The position numbers and the translations under genes are program-made. A stretch of 64,000 bases of DNA, taken from contig QEOQ01000316.1 in NCBI GenBank assembly GCA_010279815.1, positions 1,574,193 to 1,638,192 on the forward strand. The letters are read 5' to 3'. Positions within the stretch are counted from its first letter, which is position 1; each line of letters starts with the position of its first letter. The notes beneath the pieces are model-generated. The model was not told where the DNA came from. It searched no databases and saw only the letters and a list, made by a program, of their open reading frames with translations. Shown here piece after piece: positions 24,789 through 36,125 of this stretch. Origin of the DNA: Brachionus plicatilis (lineage: Eukaryota; Rotifera; Eurotatoria; Ploima; Brachionidae).

Positions 24789-25223
24789 CCTCAAATTGTT
24801 TGTAAATTATTAAAAAAAAAATTTTTTTTCTTAAAAATCATTATGTAAATTTTAAAAATAAAGTTATTGTGATTTTAACGTCAAATTATTAAAATAATTA
24901 AAAATAAATAGTAAAAGCCAGCATTGTCATTAAAAAAATTATATAAGAAAATGTCAATTTTTGATTTATTTCATTTGTTTCCAAAGTTCTATCAATTATT
25001 GACAGCTTTTTTTGATAAAATGTTCACGTACTAAAGTTTAATTTATATGGATTTCATTTTTTTTTTCTTTCCGTTCTATTGCTCTCAGATAACACGGTTA
25101 TCTAATAAAAACTTACATAATTCTAAGCATGTTTGGCTCTGTGACTAAAGATTACAGATTGATGACATAAAAAATTTTTTTTGGTGAAAAAATGATTTAT
25201 ATTTAGCATATAATTTAGATTAA
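24789..25223. other. Intergenic spacer, PDE9A to receptor gene
   Basis: 435 bp of AT-rich DNA. A polyadenylation signal (AATAAA) for PDE9A lies at about 24857. No other feature is seen; the promoter of the downstream receptor gene is presumably here. Confidence 0.5.
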
Positions 25224-26760
25224 ATGGATCTAGCAGTTGAAAAATATAATATTCACAAATTCCAATTAGAAGACAAAAAATTGGAAGCCAACAAGTCTGG
25301 CGGTTGGTTTGGAAAAAAAATTTGGCTAAAATTTCGACGAATTTTTCATCAAGAGTCTGTTGATTTGGACATGAATTCTTCTAGTTTCCGAGCCTATAAT
25401 GACATAATGAAGTATCCTTTATTATTAATGAGACTTTTGGGTCTTTACCATCAAAAAAAAGACGGGTGGTTTTTAAAAGCCTATCCACTAGCAGTGATTA
25501 TTTTTCTGTTGGTAGGACTTGCACGATTCCTTAGTTTATTTGAATTCTGGTATGGAAAAAAAGAGTCTACAGCCGATTTAATATATAAAATCATAACCAC
25601 ATTATGGTGCTTTATAGCAGTTATCACTGGTACCATCTTTTTCATTAATCAAGAATTCAACTCAAGAGACAAAAAACTAGTCGAAGATTTGTCACATTTT
25701 CTAAATTTTCTCTATTCAAATAAAAACTTTAAAAAATTAAAAATTAGAATTTATGTCTATTACATTTGTGGTGCGATCGCAGCCATTTTAAATCTATTGA
25801 CAGGATTTTTCAGCATTTTTGAATTTGAACACAAATCAGTGGTTTTTTCGTCATTCCTGGACATTTTTAATAATCAAGCATGGTCAAACGATAACTTAAC
25901 AGTTAAAATATTAAACCGCTTTTTAATGGCTTATGAGAGCTTTTTTTGGGTGTTTACAATTGATTATTTTTTGTCACAATGTGACATGCTTGAGTTCATA
26001 TTCAGAAATTTAAGTCTAGATTTTCAAAACTTAATTAACAAGGATAAAATGGCAGGTGGTTTTGATAAAATTATTCTGGCAAGTTTTGAACAAGAATTTA
26101 ATCAACTAAGAAAAAATTTTTTTAAATTAAATAAAGTTGTTCAACAAATGGACAAGTGTTACAATCACCTGATTGGTATTAGCATTTTAGTTTATTTAGC
26201 CATGATCTTGCTTCTTTTTTATATAATGACTTTGAATAATAAAGGATTAAATGGTGTTTTGATATTTCTATATCCCTATTGGACCTTAATCGCTTTTGTC
26301 ATAATTTTGTTAATTGTGGTCAATGGAACCAAGTTTCATGAGCATTCTTCAAATATTCTGGAAAATTTACTGGAAATTTGCAATGATGGATTTAGCGAAA
26401 ATTTTCATTTTAAAGTAAATTTAAAATTTTATCTTCATCTATTTAAATTAAATTAGGTCTATTTGATGGTTAATAAATTGACAAACAGTTCTCCTTGTCT
26501 GACAGTCTTGGGACTCATAAACATAAGTAAAATTATTAAATTTTTTTTTGCTAATTAAATGAAATTTTTTTAATTTTTTTAAATTAAGAAAGAGAATTTA
26601 TACTGACAGTAAGTTTTATTTGGAAAGTTAAAAAGTTAAAATTAATTTTTAAATTTAGCTATTTGGTTCATTGCTTTCATATTACTTGGTTGCAAGTCAA
26701 TTTAAAGATTCAAAAAATGCAGCAGTTAATTGTCAAAATAATTTCAATTCAACAAATTAA
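25224..26760 (+). CDS. Gustatory-receptor-like seven-helix membrane protein
   Basis: Exons 25224-26414, 26457-26526, 26589-26608 (a 20-nt microexon) and 26659-26760; phases agree and give 460 residues. There is a long polar, cytoplasmic-type N-terminus (about 1-90), then several hydrophobic helices (for example PLAVIIFLLVGLARFLSL, IITTLWCFIAVITGTIFF, LVYLAMILLLFYIM, LIAFVIILLIVV), and in the last exon the motif SYYLVASQF. This fits the TYxxxxxQF signature at the end of TM7 in insect gustatory receptors and their animal relatives, where the N-terminus is cytoplasmic and four subunits form a ligand-gated cation channel. A chemosensory role is inferred. The short introns (42, 62 and 50 nt) cut the C-terminal end, as is common in this family. 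Without the last three exons the protein would end prematurely and lose the signature. Confidence 0.7.
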
Positions 26761-28130
26761 TGAATCTTAAATAAAATTCGTTTAAAATCATCAACTTTTT
26801 TTAAAATAATAACAAAAAATTAAAAATAATTTACATTGAAAATTTTATTTTTTATTTATTTAGAGCTATGTAGCAAAATGTTTTCGTATGGAACTTTCGC
26901 TTGTCTCAAATGTTCTAGGATATTTCAAAAAATTTATAATTTTAAAATATTTACTTAATTACCAACTGTTTGAGGCATTAATATTTTTAATGAAAAATAA
27001 AATTCATTAATAACTCAAATATTTATTACAAATATTTCATTAATATTTATTTTTAATTAAATTTTTAAAATTTAAGACATTCAAAATTGGAAACAAATCT
27101 ATTTGCCAATTATTTTGAGTGTGTAACTTTTTATAAATTTATAATTTGGATTTTATGTAATAAAATATGAATAAAACTTTTTTGTATCTTTTTAAAATTT
27201 TTGAAAAATCATCGGTATATTTTAAAGATAAAGTGTCGAATGAATTTCGTAGTGAATTTTAAGTTATGTGATATCACTTACTAAAAAAGTCCTCATATAA
27301 TTAAAAAAAAATTTCAATTAAAGACTGAATCATATTTTTAAATCATTTTTTCTTATTTTTACTAGAAGGTTTAATTTTTAGATCAAGAATTCTCTATCAT
27401 TTAGAGGTGATAAACGATTTATACAAACACTTTTTCATATAAATAAAAGTTCTTAAATATATGAGACCATACAATGTATAATAAAACAGTTAAATAAACT
27501 ATAAGAAAATATATGACTTTTTCTTCTTTAATTATCTTCTAGTAATGATAGTGATAAGCTACAGTAGAGATCTGCTGAATGAGGCCGGATGTGGTCTCAA
27601 TATGATAGATGTCTGTTAAATACATAGAAAAAAAGGATTTTTTATTTTTCAATTCTATTAATATTGTTTTTTTGGTACTTTTTATAGTAGCAACATAATT
27701 CAATTTAAATCCAATTCAAGAATAATCAAGGACTCGTAGATGACTAATTTGATGGAAAAGTAAAATTTTTGATCAATTTTAAATTTGCTCTTTTTGCTCG
27801 AAATTTTTGAGAAAGTTTGAATATTACTTTTTTTTTTTAAATTATTCGATGATTTATATTTTAGTTAGAGAATTTTACCAAAAATTGTGTAGTTTTACGT
27901 AAAATTAAATAAGAAACGATAATGAATGTTGAATTTTTTTTAATTTTTCATAATTGAATTGATAAAAAATTTCTGAAAAGAAAGAAATTTTACATTTTTC
28001 ATCATTTTTTTAACACTCATTGGTTAAATAAAAATAAATACATTTTGAAAGAAAATTTTATTCGAAACAATAAAAATAAATATTTACAATTTGGAAAATA
28101 TAACATAATTTACAATGGGTTCTTATAAGC
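26761..28130. other. Intergenic AT-rich DNA
   Basis: About 1.4 kb between convergent genes (receptor on plus, RA-domain gene on minus). It is very AT-rich; I see no coding exon, RNA gene or clear repeat. Confidence 0.5.
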
Positions 28131-28811
28131 TTAAAAAAGAGTATCATATTTTGAGAAGCTTGAATTTCGGCTAGATGACGAACTTGTACACTCACCAGCA
28201 GAATCAAGCAACAAAGCTTTAGATTTATTCAAATCAGTGTTTTTTTTTAAATATTTTTTATGACTACTTTTCAATTTTGAATAGAACGACTGAATCAAAT
28301 TTGTTTTGACACATTTTTTTTTCTCTTTTTGCATCACAGTGTCAAAAGTTTCCAATTTTTTTAATTGCTGATCTAGAACAATCTCATTTTTTATTATTTG
28401 CTGTAAAATATTGCCTTTCAGTTGATTTTCATGGCTGTCAAAACCTTCATTTTTCATTTTTCTAAGCTTATCGTAGCATTTTCTTGCATCTAATTTTTGT
28501 TGATTACTTCGGGCACCATTTTTTCTGATGATGAAATAAATTTCACAATCTAAACCCGCTTGGTTAGCGAGCACATTCAAAATATTTTCTCTGTTGCCAA
28601 TCTGACGTTCAACACCCAGAACATTCTCGAACACCAAATATGTATTCTTCAATTGATCACACTTTTTTGTCTTCGGGTACACTTTTTTCAGCACAATTTC
28701 TATCAATTGAGGGACACTTAGTCTAAAATCATTGTACGAATACTTGTATTCTATCTTAAAATGCTTGCTGCCCATTTTTACCGGAATGTAAAGCTTAAAC
28801 ACTTTGCTCAT
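28131..28811 (-). CDS. RA-domain protein, N-terminal RASSF-like
   Basis: A single-exon frame of 226 residues starting at an ATG that follows an acceptor-like TTTTTAG by about 11 nt, so a 5' untranslated exon may lie upstream. Residues about 1-100 look like a ubiquitin-fold Ras-association domain of the RASSF7-10 type: TYLVFENVLGVERQIG, then ENILNVLANQ and EIYFIIRKNG, the same order as the E-x-W-x-x-x-E-R-x-[LI]-x-x-x-E-x-I and L-I-L-R-R pattern of those proteins. The rest is Lys-rich and helical (possible coiled coil, about 105-190), with a Ser-rich tail. N-terminal RASSFs bind small GTPases and regulate junctions and apoptosis; the function here is inferred. No SARAH domain is seen, which fits the N-terminal subgroup. 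Confidence 0.55.
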   Translation of the reverse strand: MSKVFKLYIPVKMGSKHFKIEYKYSYNDFRLSVPQLIEIVLKKVYPKTKKCDQLKNTYLVFENVLGVERQIGNRENILNVLANQAGLDCEIYFIIRKNGARSNQQKLDARKCYDKLRKMKNEGFDSHENQLKGNILQQIIKNEIVLDQQLKKLETFDTVMQKEKKKCVKTNLIQSFYSKLKSSHKKYLKKNTDLNKSKALLLDSAGECTSSSSSRNSSFSKYDTLF

Positions 28812-29814
28812 TTTTTGATTTTCTAAAAATAATAAAATAGATAAAAATTAATTTAATAAAAAATAAATAAATAAAATTTATTAAAAAAAAAAATGAAAAT
28901 TTTCACAGCTTAAATAAAGATTTTTGGCCCATTAAATTCGCATAAAATCAATTGATCATATAATGGTAATCAAATAGTTTTAAATAATTAATAGTTGTGT
29001 AATTTCTCAAATTTTTTCTACGTGAATTATTTAATTAGAAATTGATAGTTGAAATAAATTTTACTGGTTAAGTAGTCGATCTTGAAAATTAAATCATTTT
29101 AGAGTTGATCTCGAAATTTTTTTAGTGTTAATGAGCTATCTTATCTATCGGATTCAAATCTTTATGTGGACTAACTAAACTAGGAAGATAGCTCCGAGTT
29201 ATTTATAGTGAATTGTGTTCAAAACAATGGAGATAAATATTAGATTGCAGCTTATTGAAATATTAAACTTATCTTTTTTCTCACCTTTAATAAAAATAAA
29301 AGTTATACTGAATTGAGACACAAAAGCCAAGTAATTGATTTATTTTATATCTAGGGAAAATATTTCACTTTAAAATGCAAAATATTTTCGGACATTATCT
29401 ATTTGTTCATTTGAGTCAAGCGGCAATAAAAAAGATTAAAACATTTTTTTATTTTTTGAAAAAAATTAATCCGACAACAAAAAGAAAAGTCATAAAACTA
29501 ACATTTTTTGTCTGTTCATATCCTAAAATCAAATTTTTATACAAATGATAGATAGGTGAAGTGTACGGCCAAGAGCTATTCTTTTTATATAAATTTTAAA
29601 AAGGAAATGTGTATTTGCATTATATAATCTCATTTTAAATAAAACTCATTGGTGCCATAATTTACAGTTTTTATTTGATTTTAAAATTTCGCGCACAATC
29701 AATATTCAATAATTGTAGGATGATTGGGAATTTTAATTTGAATATTTACTTTTCTAATTACTTTTTTCCGTATAGAAGAAAATTCAAGATTTTTTCTTCT
29801 CATTAATAACTTTG

Positions 29815-29909
29815 TCACCTTGAATTCATGAGCAGACAACGAACTTTCTCAGTCACATCCCGTTCAATATTGATCACTCGACACTCTTGACACAAATTTT
29901 CCAACAAGA
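29815..29909 (-). pseudogene. Isolated exon-like segment, unknown
   Basis: The segment follows a good acceptor (TTTTACAG) and encodes 30 residues before TGA, including CQECRVINIERDVTEKV, at clearly higher GC content than its surroundings. No matching upstream exon was found, and joining it to the RA-domain gene at 28811 would break the frame. I do not recognise the protein. It could be a last exon of an unannotated gene, a relic, or chance. Confidence 0.25.
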
Positions 29910-30794
29910 CTGTAAAATTTTCAAAAATTTATTTTATAAAAATTTTGTTCTCTTTTATTTAAAGATTCAAACTGTAAAGGCAAAAAAAATTAAAAGCAAG
30001 ATTGAACAAGTGCTACCATTTTCTTTTAGAGCACCTAAGATTTTTTAATATACTTAAAGTTCGACTGCATCTAATGGATAAGAACTACGCAGAACTTTTA
30101 CTACTTAAACTAAAAAATTTTCTACTTTTTCCACTTAAATTTAAATAAATTCTTTATGTTCTAAAAATTTCATTTAAAACAAAAGCGTCTTGGAAAAGTA
30201 AAAGTAAATTTTAAAATTAATTATGAAAAAAAATAAAATTTTATATTGTATAATTTTATCTGAATAAACTGTCAACAAGCAACTTAAAATGAAAATAAAA
30301 ATTTTAATAAAATTTTTTTATAAAATTTATTTTTCTATGTTCGTTTATTACTATTATTTGTGAATAATTTAATAAATTTTGCCTTTAATTTAACTAATGT
30401 AAGATGCTAAATTTTATTTTAGAAATAATTAAAAAGTTGAAAATTAATTTTGTATTATTTTTCTTGATGAATATATAAATTTATTTTGAAATCAAGATTT
30501 GGATTTAATAATCAAAGGGAAGGCTAATTTTGACTCAAAAAGGCTATGAAGAATTTTACTTTAGTCAGACAACTAAGATAATTTCGGTAAATTTTTGGAT
30601 CAAATTTTTTAAATTTTTATTCTTTATTTTGTAAAAGCTTAAAAATTTAGGAATATGTTTGATTTATTTTTTAATTCCGGACATTTGATCAATTTACAAA
30701 TTTTGTTGCCCAATTAATTAATTTAGATTATATTAAATGGAGGTTTCATGAATCACTTATTCAGTTTTCATTCTTTATACATAATAATTTACAG

Positions 30795-30898
30795 GATGTC
30801 TGATTTCTAGAGGTTTGACAAGAGATAGAAACAACAATATGCACATACAACCCATGACTCAACAAGAAATGTGCAAACTTGTTTTCACTTTTCCATAA
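30795..30898 (+). pseudogene. Isolated exon-like segment, unknown
   Basis: After an acceptor-like aatttacag the frame encodes about 34 residues, including HIQPMTQQEMCKLVFTFP, to a TAA stop. Composition differs from the flanks. No partner exon is seen, and I do not recognise the sequence. Confidence 0.2.
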
Positions 30899-33009
30899 CG
30901 ATGTTCAAAATTCTGAAAATTTGAGATTTTTCAGAATTAAAAAAAAATTTTACTGAGTATATTTATTATCTTTGAATGATTGTGTCATTTGAAATAACAT
31001 ATAAAAATTGTCAAAAATTAATCCCAAAGAAAATATTGAAACTTTTGGCTCCTAGTAAATAATGTTCTGTAATCTTAAACTGTTCTATGATAAGATCAAT
31101 GACAAAGAAAGATCATGTTCTTTACGTGAAATTGGTTTCTGTTTTGTAAGTTCTGAGTTCTTTATAAATTTAAATTATAGATTTAAATAAAATTCTTAAA
31201 AACTAAAAGATTTGTGAAGATGACTGAAACACTTTTTAAAATTTAGTTGGAGATCACTTTGTGGATCAGAAGCCGGGAAATAATTGTATCTCAAAATTTT
31301 TTCTAGTGCTAGTAATTAAAACTAGTGCACTTGTCATAAATGACCGATTAACACATTGTTTATTTAATTTAACGAAAAAAAATATTAGAAATTAATAAAA
31401 AAAAAATTCTAAAAAAAATTTGAAATTTTTTAATTTTTTTTTCTCAAAATCTGTAAAAAATTAAGTTGACATTGCTTCAACATTGATCTCTTGATCACAA
31501 AGCTATCCATTAGATTTGTTTTGAAATTTTATTCATTCACCATTAATCGTTTTTTACATCGGTAAAATCAGATTCTTACTATTCCATAAATTGTATTTTA
31601 AATACCTTGAGTCATTATTCTTTAATTTTCAGGAGAATTTTGAAAAATAATGCCTATGCATAGGAAAAAGGTAACGTTCTAATCGAGAGTTCTATGAAAA
31701 GCACATAAGCCATATTTTTCAAGAAAGTTGTTTAAATTTTCATCGGGAAGTCAATTATTTTTTTTGATGATTCCTAATCATTATAAAGGTTTTGACTGAG
31801 AAACAACTCTTTTTTTTCAACTAAATCTAAAATCAAAAAATATAATAATAATTAATTTATTTTTGTTCGTAAAGACCTAATAAGGTGATTAGGTGATAAG
31901 GTGTAAGGTGATTTATGGACCCACAATAAAATCTTTATTTTTTTTGTAAAATAAATTGGAGGCTAATAATGCTTTAAATTTCAAAAACTTCTTATATAAA
32001 TAATTATTTTTGTATATTACATTGGTATATTATTTTTGTAAAATTATTTTTTGAACATATCTCAACAAAAAATGCTTGAAATTCTAAGAAATGCGGATGG
32101 TACCCAAAAAGCGGTACCTGATGATAATGATACTGACTTGAAGACACAAATGGATCAAAAAAAAAAAAATTTTTTGGATTTAAATTTTTTATTGATTGGA
32201 TAAAGGAAAACATATTTTCTTTGAAGCCCATATTTTTATTAGTTAATCAAAGAAAAATATTGCATAAAAAATGAAATAAACAAATTAGCATAATACAATT
32301 TTTATTTTTTTCCTTTTTAAATATAAAAAATATATGAATTAGCACCATTTGTTGAATTTAAAAATATATTGTAATTACTTTCCGAGAATTTTTAAAATAC
32401 TGGTAGCTTTTGACTTGATAAAATGTGAGTGAAGAAATAGTTCAATAAAATCTAGTAAAAAGTTTTCTAAAAGAAAATTGATTACAGAAAATTCAAGACC
32501 AAGAGTTGATGAAACTAATCAAGATGAGATGAATGATGAAAAAATAAATAATGATTTTTCGATAGATGAGTTGATTAATCATGCAAAAATTTAAAAATTT
32601 TAAATTTTAAAAGTTAAATTTGGGCTTTATTTTTGGAAAATGTCCCACATTTAGGGTATTTTCTAGCTAATTAAATTTTAACTGTTATAATTAGAAACTA
32701 TTTAATTAGCTCTAAAAGAATAAAGGTTTGATTAGGACTTTACTCTCAGAGTCGTTAACTCGAGGTCACGGAACCTTTTAAAATTATTTTTTTTTGTTCA
32801 AACATTGGATATTTTCATATTTGAAATTAAACTCTTTAGTGAAATAGAATTAATTTAATTTTTATTTGAATCATTTTTTTAAAATTTCAATAGAGTTTTT
32901 TAAAAGTCCCAAAATAATGTCCAAGTGCGTACTTTTCAATTTTTTATAAAAAATATTCGAACAACATGAATTTTTTGTAGTTCCAGGTAGTAAATGTGGC
33001 GGTCTAGTT

Positions 33010-33440
33010 AAAGTATAAATAAGTCCGGACTTTAAAAAAAAATACTGGACTTGAACTTGACAAGAGACTTGAAATGTGAAAAAAATATTGAAAATTATTA
33101 TTTTAACTTTTTAACTTCAATCGTTTAAAAATTTTGTTTTTTTTTCTATAAATTTTGACTCTGGGTTTGTGATAAGATGATCATCAAAATAATATTTGTA
33201 TTTGGTGAACTATGGTTCACTTTTCACTGGAGCAGCTCTTGTTCCTAGATTTTGTGAACTATTTGTTCATCAATATCGCATAAAAATAGATTGTTGCTCT
33301 TTTTTTCAAATTCTAACATAAAATATTCTTTAGAAAAATTTAAAAAAAAAAAGTATTTAAAAACAAAATTATAGAACGATTGAAGTTTAAAAGTTAAAAT
33401 AATAATTCTCAATATTTTTTTCGAATTTTAAAATAAAAAT
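33010..33440. repeat. Foldback repeat with AAGTCCGGACTT and GTTCAC motifs
   Basis: Sequence at 33083-33127 (ATATTGAAAATTATTATTTT, then TTAACTTCAATCGTTT) recurs inverted at 33377-33423. The left flank has TAAGTCCGGACTT, also found in the OTUD5 intron MITE. Between the arms is a piece (GGTTCACTTTTCACTGG, CTCTTGTTC, TTTTGTGAACTAT, TGTTCATC) that recurs in diverged form at about 53259-53320. No coding sequence is present. Confidence 0.5.
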
Positions 33441-34005
33441 TAAACTCATTCTGTTTCAAAAAAGAGGTTAACTTTAAATATGAAAATGCTTGCAATATTA
33501 ACTTAAAATTATTTTTTTATTTGAAATTTAAAAAAATTTGAATCATCGCACTTTTTCAATGTTATTTCAAAATTGGATACAGTTCGTAATTCAAACACAA
33601 AAAATTAAACCATTTATACATTTATCTAATAAAGCCATGAATGAATTAATCAATTAAAATAATACAGAAGAGGCAAATACAGAGCTAAATCCTTTTGATA
33701 TTGAAATTAATGATTTCGAAGGCGAAATAGCTGTAACACATGTAGTAAACTCTGTTTGACCAACACAGGTCACTTTTTATATGACCAGAATAAAGTCATG
33801 TAATATAAAATGTGACCAGAAAAAAATTTAGGCAAAATTACATGCTTTTCGATCGATTTAATGTTACATAAATAAAATTGATTCATAAATTAAAGATTTC
33901 TCTTAAAAATTTAATTTATTTTTAGTTTAAAATTTTTGAAGAATGAGTCTAATACTTAATTATATCGAGTTAAGTTTTATTAAAAGCATTTATTGAATTT
34001 TAAAA

Positions 34006-35757
34006 TCAGAATAAACATTTGCATGTTTTGGGACATAGAACTCTAAGATCTCTATCACTACAAAAGTCCTTGAGACAAATCTTCGGGTCTTCTGGTAAGG
34101 AGCCACATTCAGAACTTACTGAACAATCATTTCCACTGTAACCAACTAAGCAGATGCACTTACACACAGCCGGATCAAATATTCCATTATTTTGGCATGA
34201 AATTTTGTTGCAAAGCTAAAAAAAATTTGTTTTTTTTTAAATAATTTATAAAAAGATTTTAGCTTTTTTATAATTAGATTTAATATTCTTACTTTTGGAG
34301 AATTTTTGCATTGACAAGTTCTGGGGCATAAACTTTTAAGATCTTTATCATAGCAGAAAACATCACTGCAATCTTTTGGATCGTTTGGCAAAGAACCGCA
34401 ATCGGGACCAATGGAACAATCATTTCCACTGAATCCAAATAAGCACTTACATTTACAGCTAGCTGGATCAAATATTCCATTATTTTGGCATGAAATTTTA
34501 CTACAGAGCTAAAAAAATAGAATTTTAATAAAACTTATAAATGTTAGCTCTCTTTTAATGGATCTTTTTAAGGTTGTATATAAATTGAAAAAAAAGACTT
34601 TTTTCAATCAAATCAAATTCTTACTTCTGGTGAGTTGGTAGACGCTGAATTTCCACATTGACATGTTTTAGGGCAGAAATCTTTAAGATCATTATCAGTA
34701 CAAAAGTATTGTCGGCATACCGTCGGGTCTTCTGGTAAAGAATTACAGCCATCATTTTGACAAGAAATTGTATTACATAGCTGAAAATGAATGAAAATTC
34801 ATTAGATTAAAAAATTTTTTAAAAAGATCAATTTTATACATTAAAGCAGGCGCGGCGCGTATATCAAAAATCAAAAATGGGCGCTTGCCATACCTGGGCG
34901 CTTGCTTGTTTTTTATAAGCTTCGCCTACAAAATCATTTTTTTAATATTTGTTTAATTAACTTTAAATCCACATTTTGTACTGTTTTTGCATTACTGTTC
35001 ACATTTTAAAAAAAAAACAAAGAATTAATTCTTTCTAAGTATGTAGAATAGAACATTAATTGTGAATAAACATTTATTATAAAATAAATTAGTTTGATTA
35101 AAATAAAGACCCCTTGGTTTTTACCATAACAAATTTTTGGACCACGCGCCGCTACTGTATTAAAGTAATGTCCTCTCAATCCAAAGCTTCTACCCTTTTT
35201 GAATTTACAAAATCTGACCAAATAACCTTGCTCAATATTTTTAAATTGAAGTTTATGCGTTTTTAAAAAAAAAATTTTCATTGAAAGGTAAAATTTTCTA
35301 AATTTCAAAAATTTCACAATAATTATGAGGATTCAACTTTTTTTATTACTTTAAAAATTTTTTCTCATCGTTTTTTCGACTTATTTTTCCTTAAAAAACG
35401 CAAAACGAATTTTTATTTTCTAAACTTTTTAAATATTTGTGAATATTTATCATAGAATTCAAAAAGATAATTGGTAAACAAAATTATAGAATCCGATTTG
35501 TAAATTCAGATAGCTTGGAAGTTATGCATTGGGTAAACTTTAATATTGAAGAGTTTTGTTTTGGGAAAATTTTCTTTAGTGCTGCTGGAAATGCAAAAAA
35601 TACCATTAATTAATTAAATTTTGTTTTTTTTGGTCCAATTAATATCTGTAAATAAAAAACTTACTGTATCGCGGATGACCCGCTCACCTAGGCTTTGATA
35701 CAACAAAACTAAAAGAAAAAAAATTTTAAAATGCATTTTTTTATAATTTAAATTCAT
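34006..35757 (-). CDS. Secreted EGF/ShK-module protein (gene 1)
   Basis: Exons 35757-35665, 34780-34625, 34508-34293 and 34215-34006; every junction is phase 0 and the product has 224 residues (217 if the second ATG at 35736 is used). The first exon encodes a signal peptide (MHFKIFFLLVLLYQSLG). Each later exon is one module: a short EGF-like half (CQNNGIFDPASCKCKCL, FSGNDCS) followed by a six-Cys ShKT-like domain ending CPRTCQC or similar. The first module (34780-34625) has lost most of its EGF half. The modules are close relatives of those in the plus-strand gene at 47549-51530. ShKT domains occur in secreted enzymes, matrix proteins and channel-blocking peptides; nothing here tells which, and a venom role is not supported. 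A hAT-like MITE sits in the first intron. Confidence 0.8.
34847..35157. mobile_element. hAT-like MITE with 8-bp target duplication
   Basis: A 311-bp element starting CAGGCGCGGCGCGT and ending ACGCGCCGCTACTG. It is flanked by cattaaag (34839-34846) and tattaaag (35158-35165), identical at seven of eight positions, as expected for a hAT-type duplication. The GC-rich ends contrast with the AT-rich intron of the EGF/ShK gene. No protein-coding capacity is evident. Confidence 0.65.
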
Positions 35758-36125
35758 TTGAATTTCTTTTATAGCCAAATAAATGTTTTAAAATTACATT
35801 TTACTTTATCTAAATGTTTGATTCAATAAATATTTAACTTTTAATTTTCTAATTTAGTCTTTAGGAATACATATAAATCACGATCAGGATGGTTTAAAGC
35901 TCTTGTAATTCCTTTGTCAGTTTTATTTTATTAAATCTCTAGTTATTTTTTTAACATCATATTCAAATTTATTCTATTCAAAATCAGTAAATAGCCTTTT
36001 AAAAAATTTTGTGCGTCATATAACAATTTATTAGTTCAAAAAAAAAATATTTACCTATACCTTTAAAATAAAAATTAATAAAATTTTACACAAAAAATTA
36101 AGTTAAAATAAAAAAATGCTCAATC
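35758..36125. other. Intergenic spacer
   Basis: About 370 bp between two minus-strand genes: the 5' end of EGF/ShK gene 1 and the 3' end of the MYORG-like gene. AT-rich; no distinct feature is seen. Confidence 0.5.

Larger units (their letters stand above)
28812..34005. other. 5.2-kb intergenic region with repeats and orphan exon-like islets
   Basis: Mostly AT-rich. Two short segments of higher GC look like isolated coding exons and are listed separately (29815-29909 minus, 30795-30898 plus). From about 32.0 to 33.8 kb there are short coding-looking pieces (for example polar frames ending at about 32594 and 33759) and a foldback repeat, which together suggest a decayed DNA transposon. GGTCACTTTTTATATGAC at about 33767 recurs inverted near 33800-33818. 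Confidence 0.45.

Noticed and set aside
32004..32231. 75-residue minus-strand frame
   Set aside because: Poly-Phe and low-complexity content; no domain or neighbour support.
34006..35757. ShK-type venom or neurotoxin peptide gene
   Set aside because: ShKT domains are widespread in non-toxic secreted proteins; modules here are tandem, joined to EGF-like parts, and show no mature single-domain peptide.
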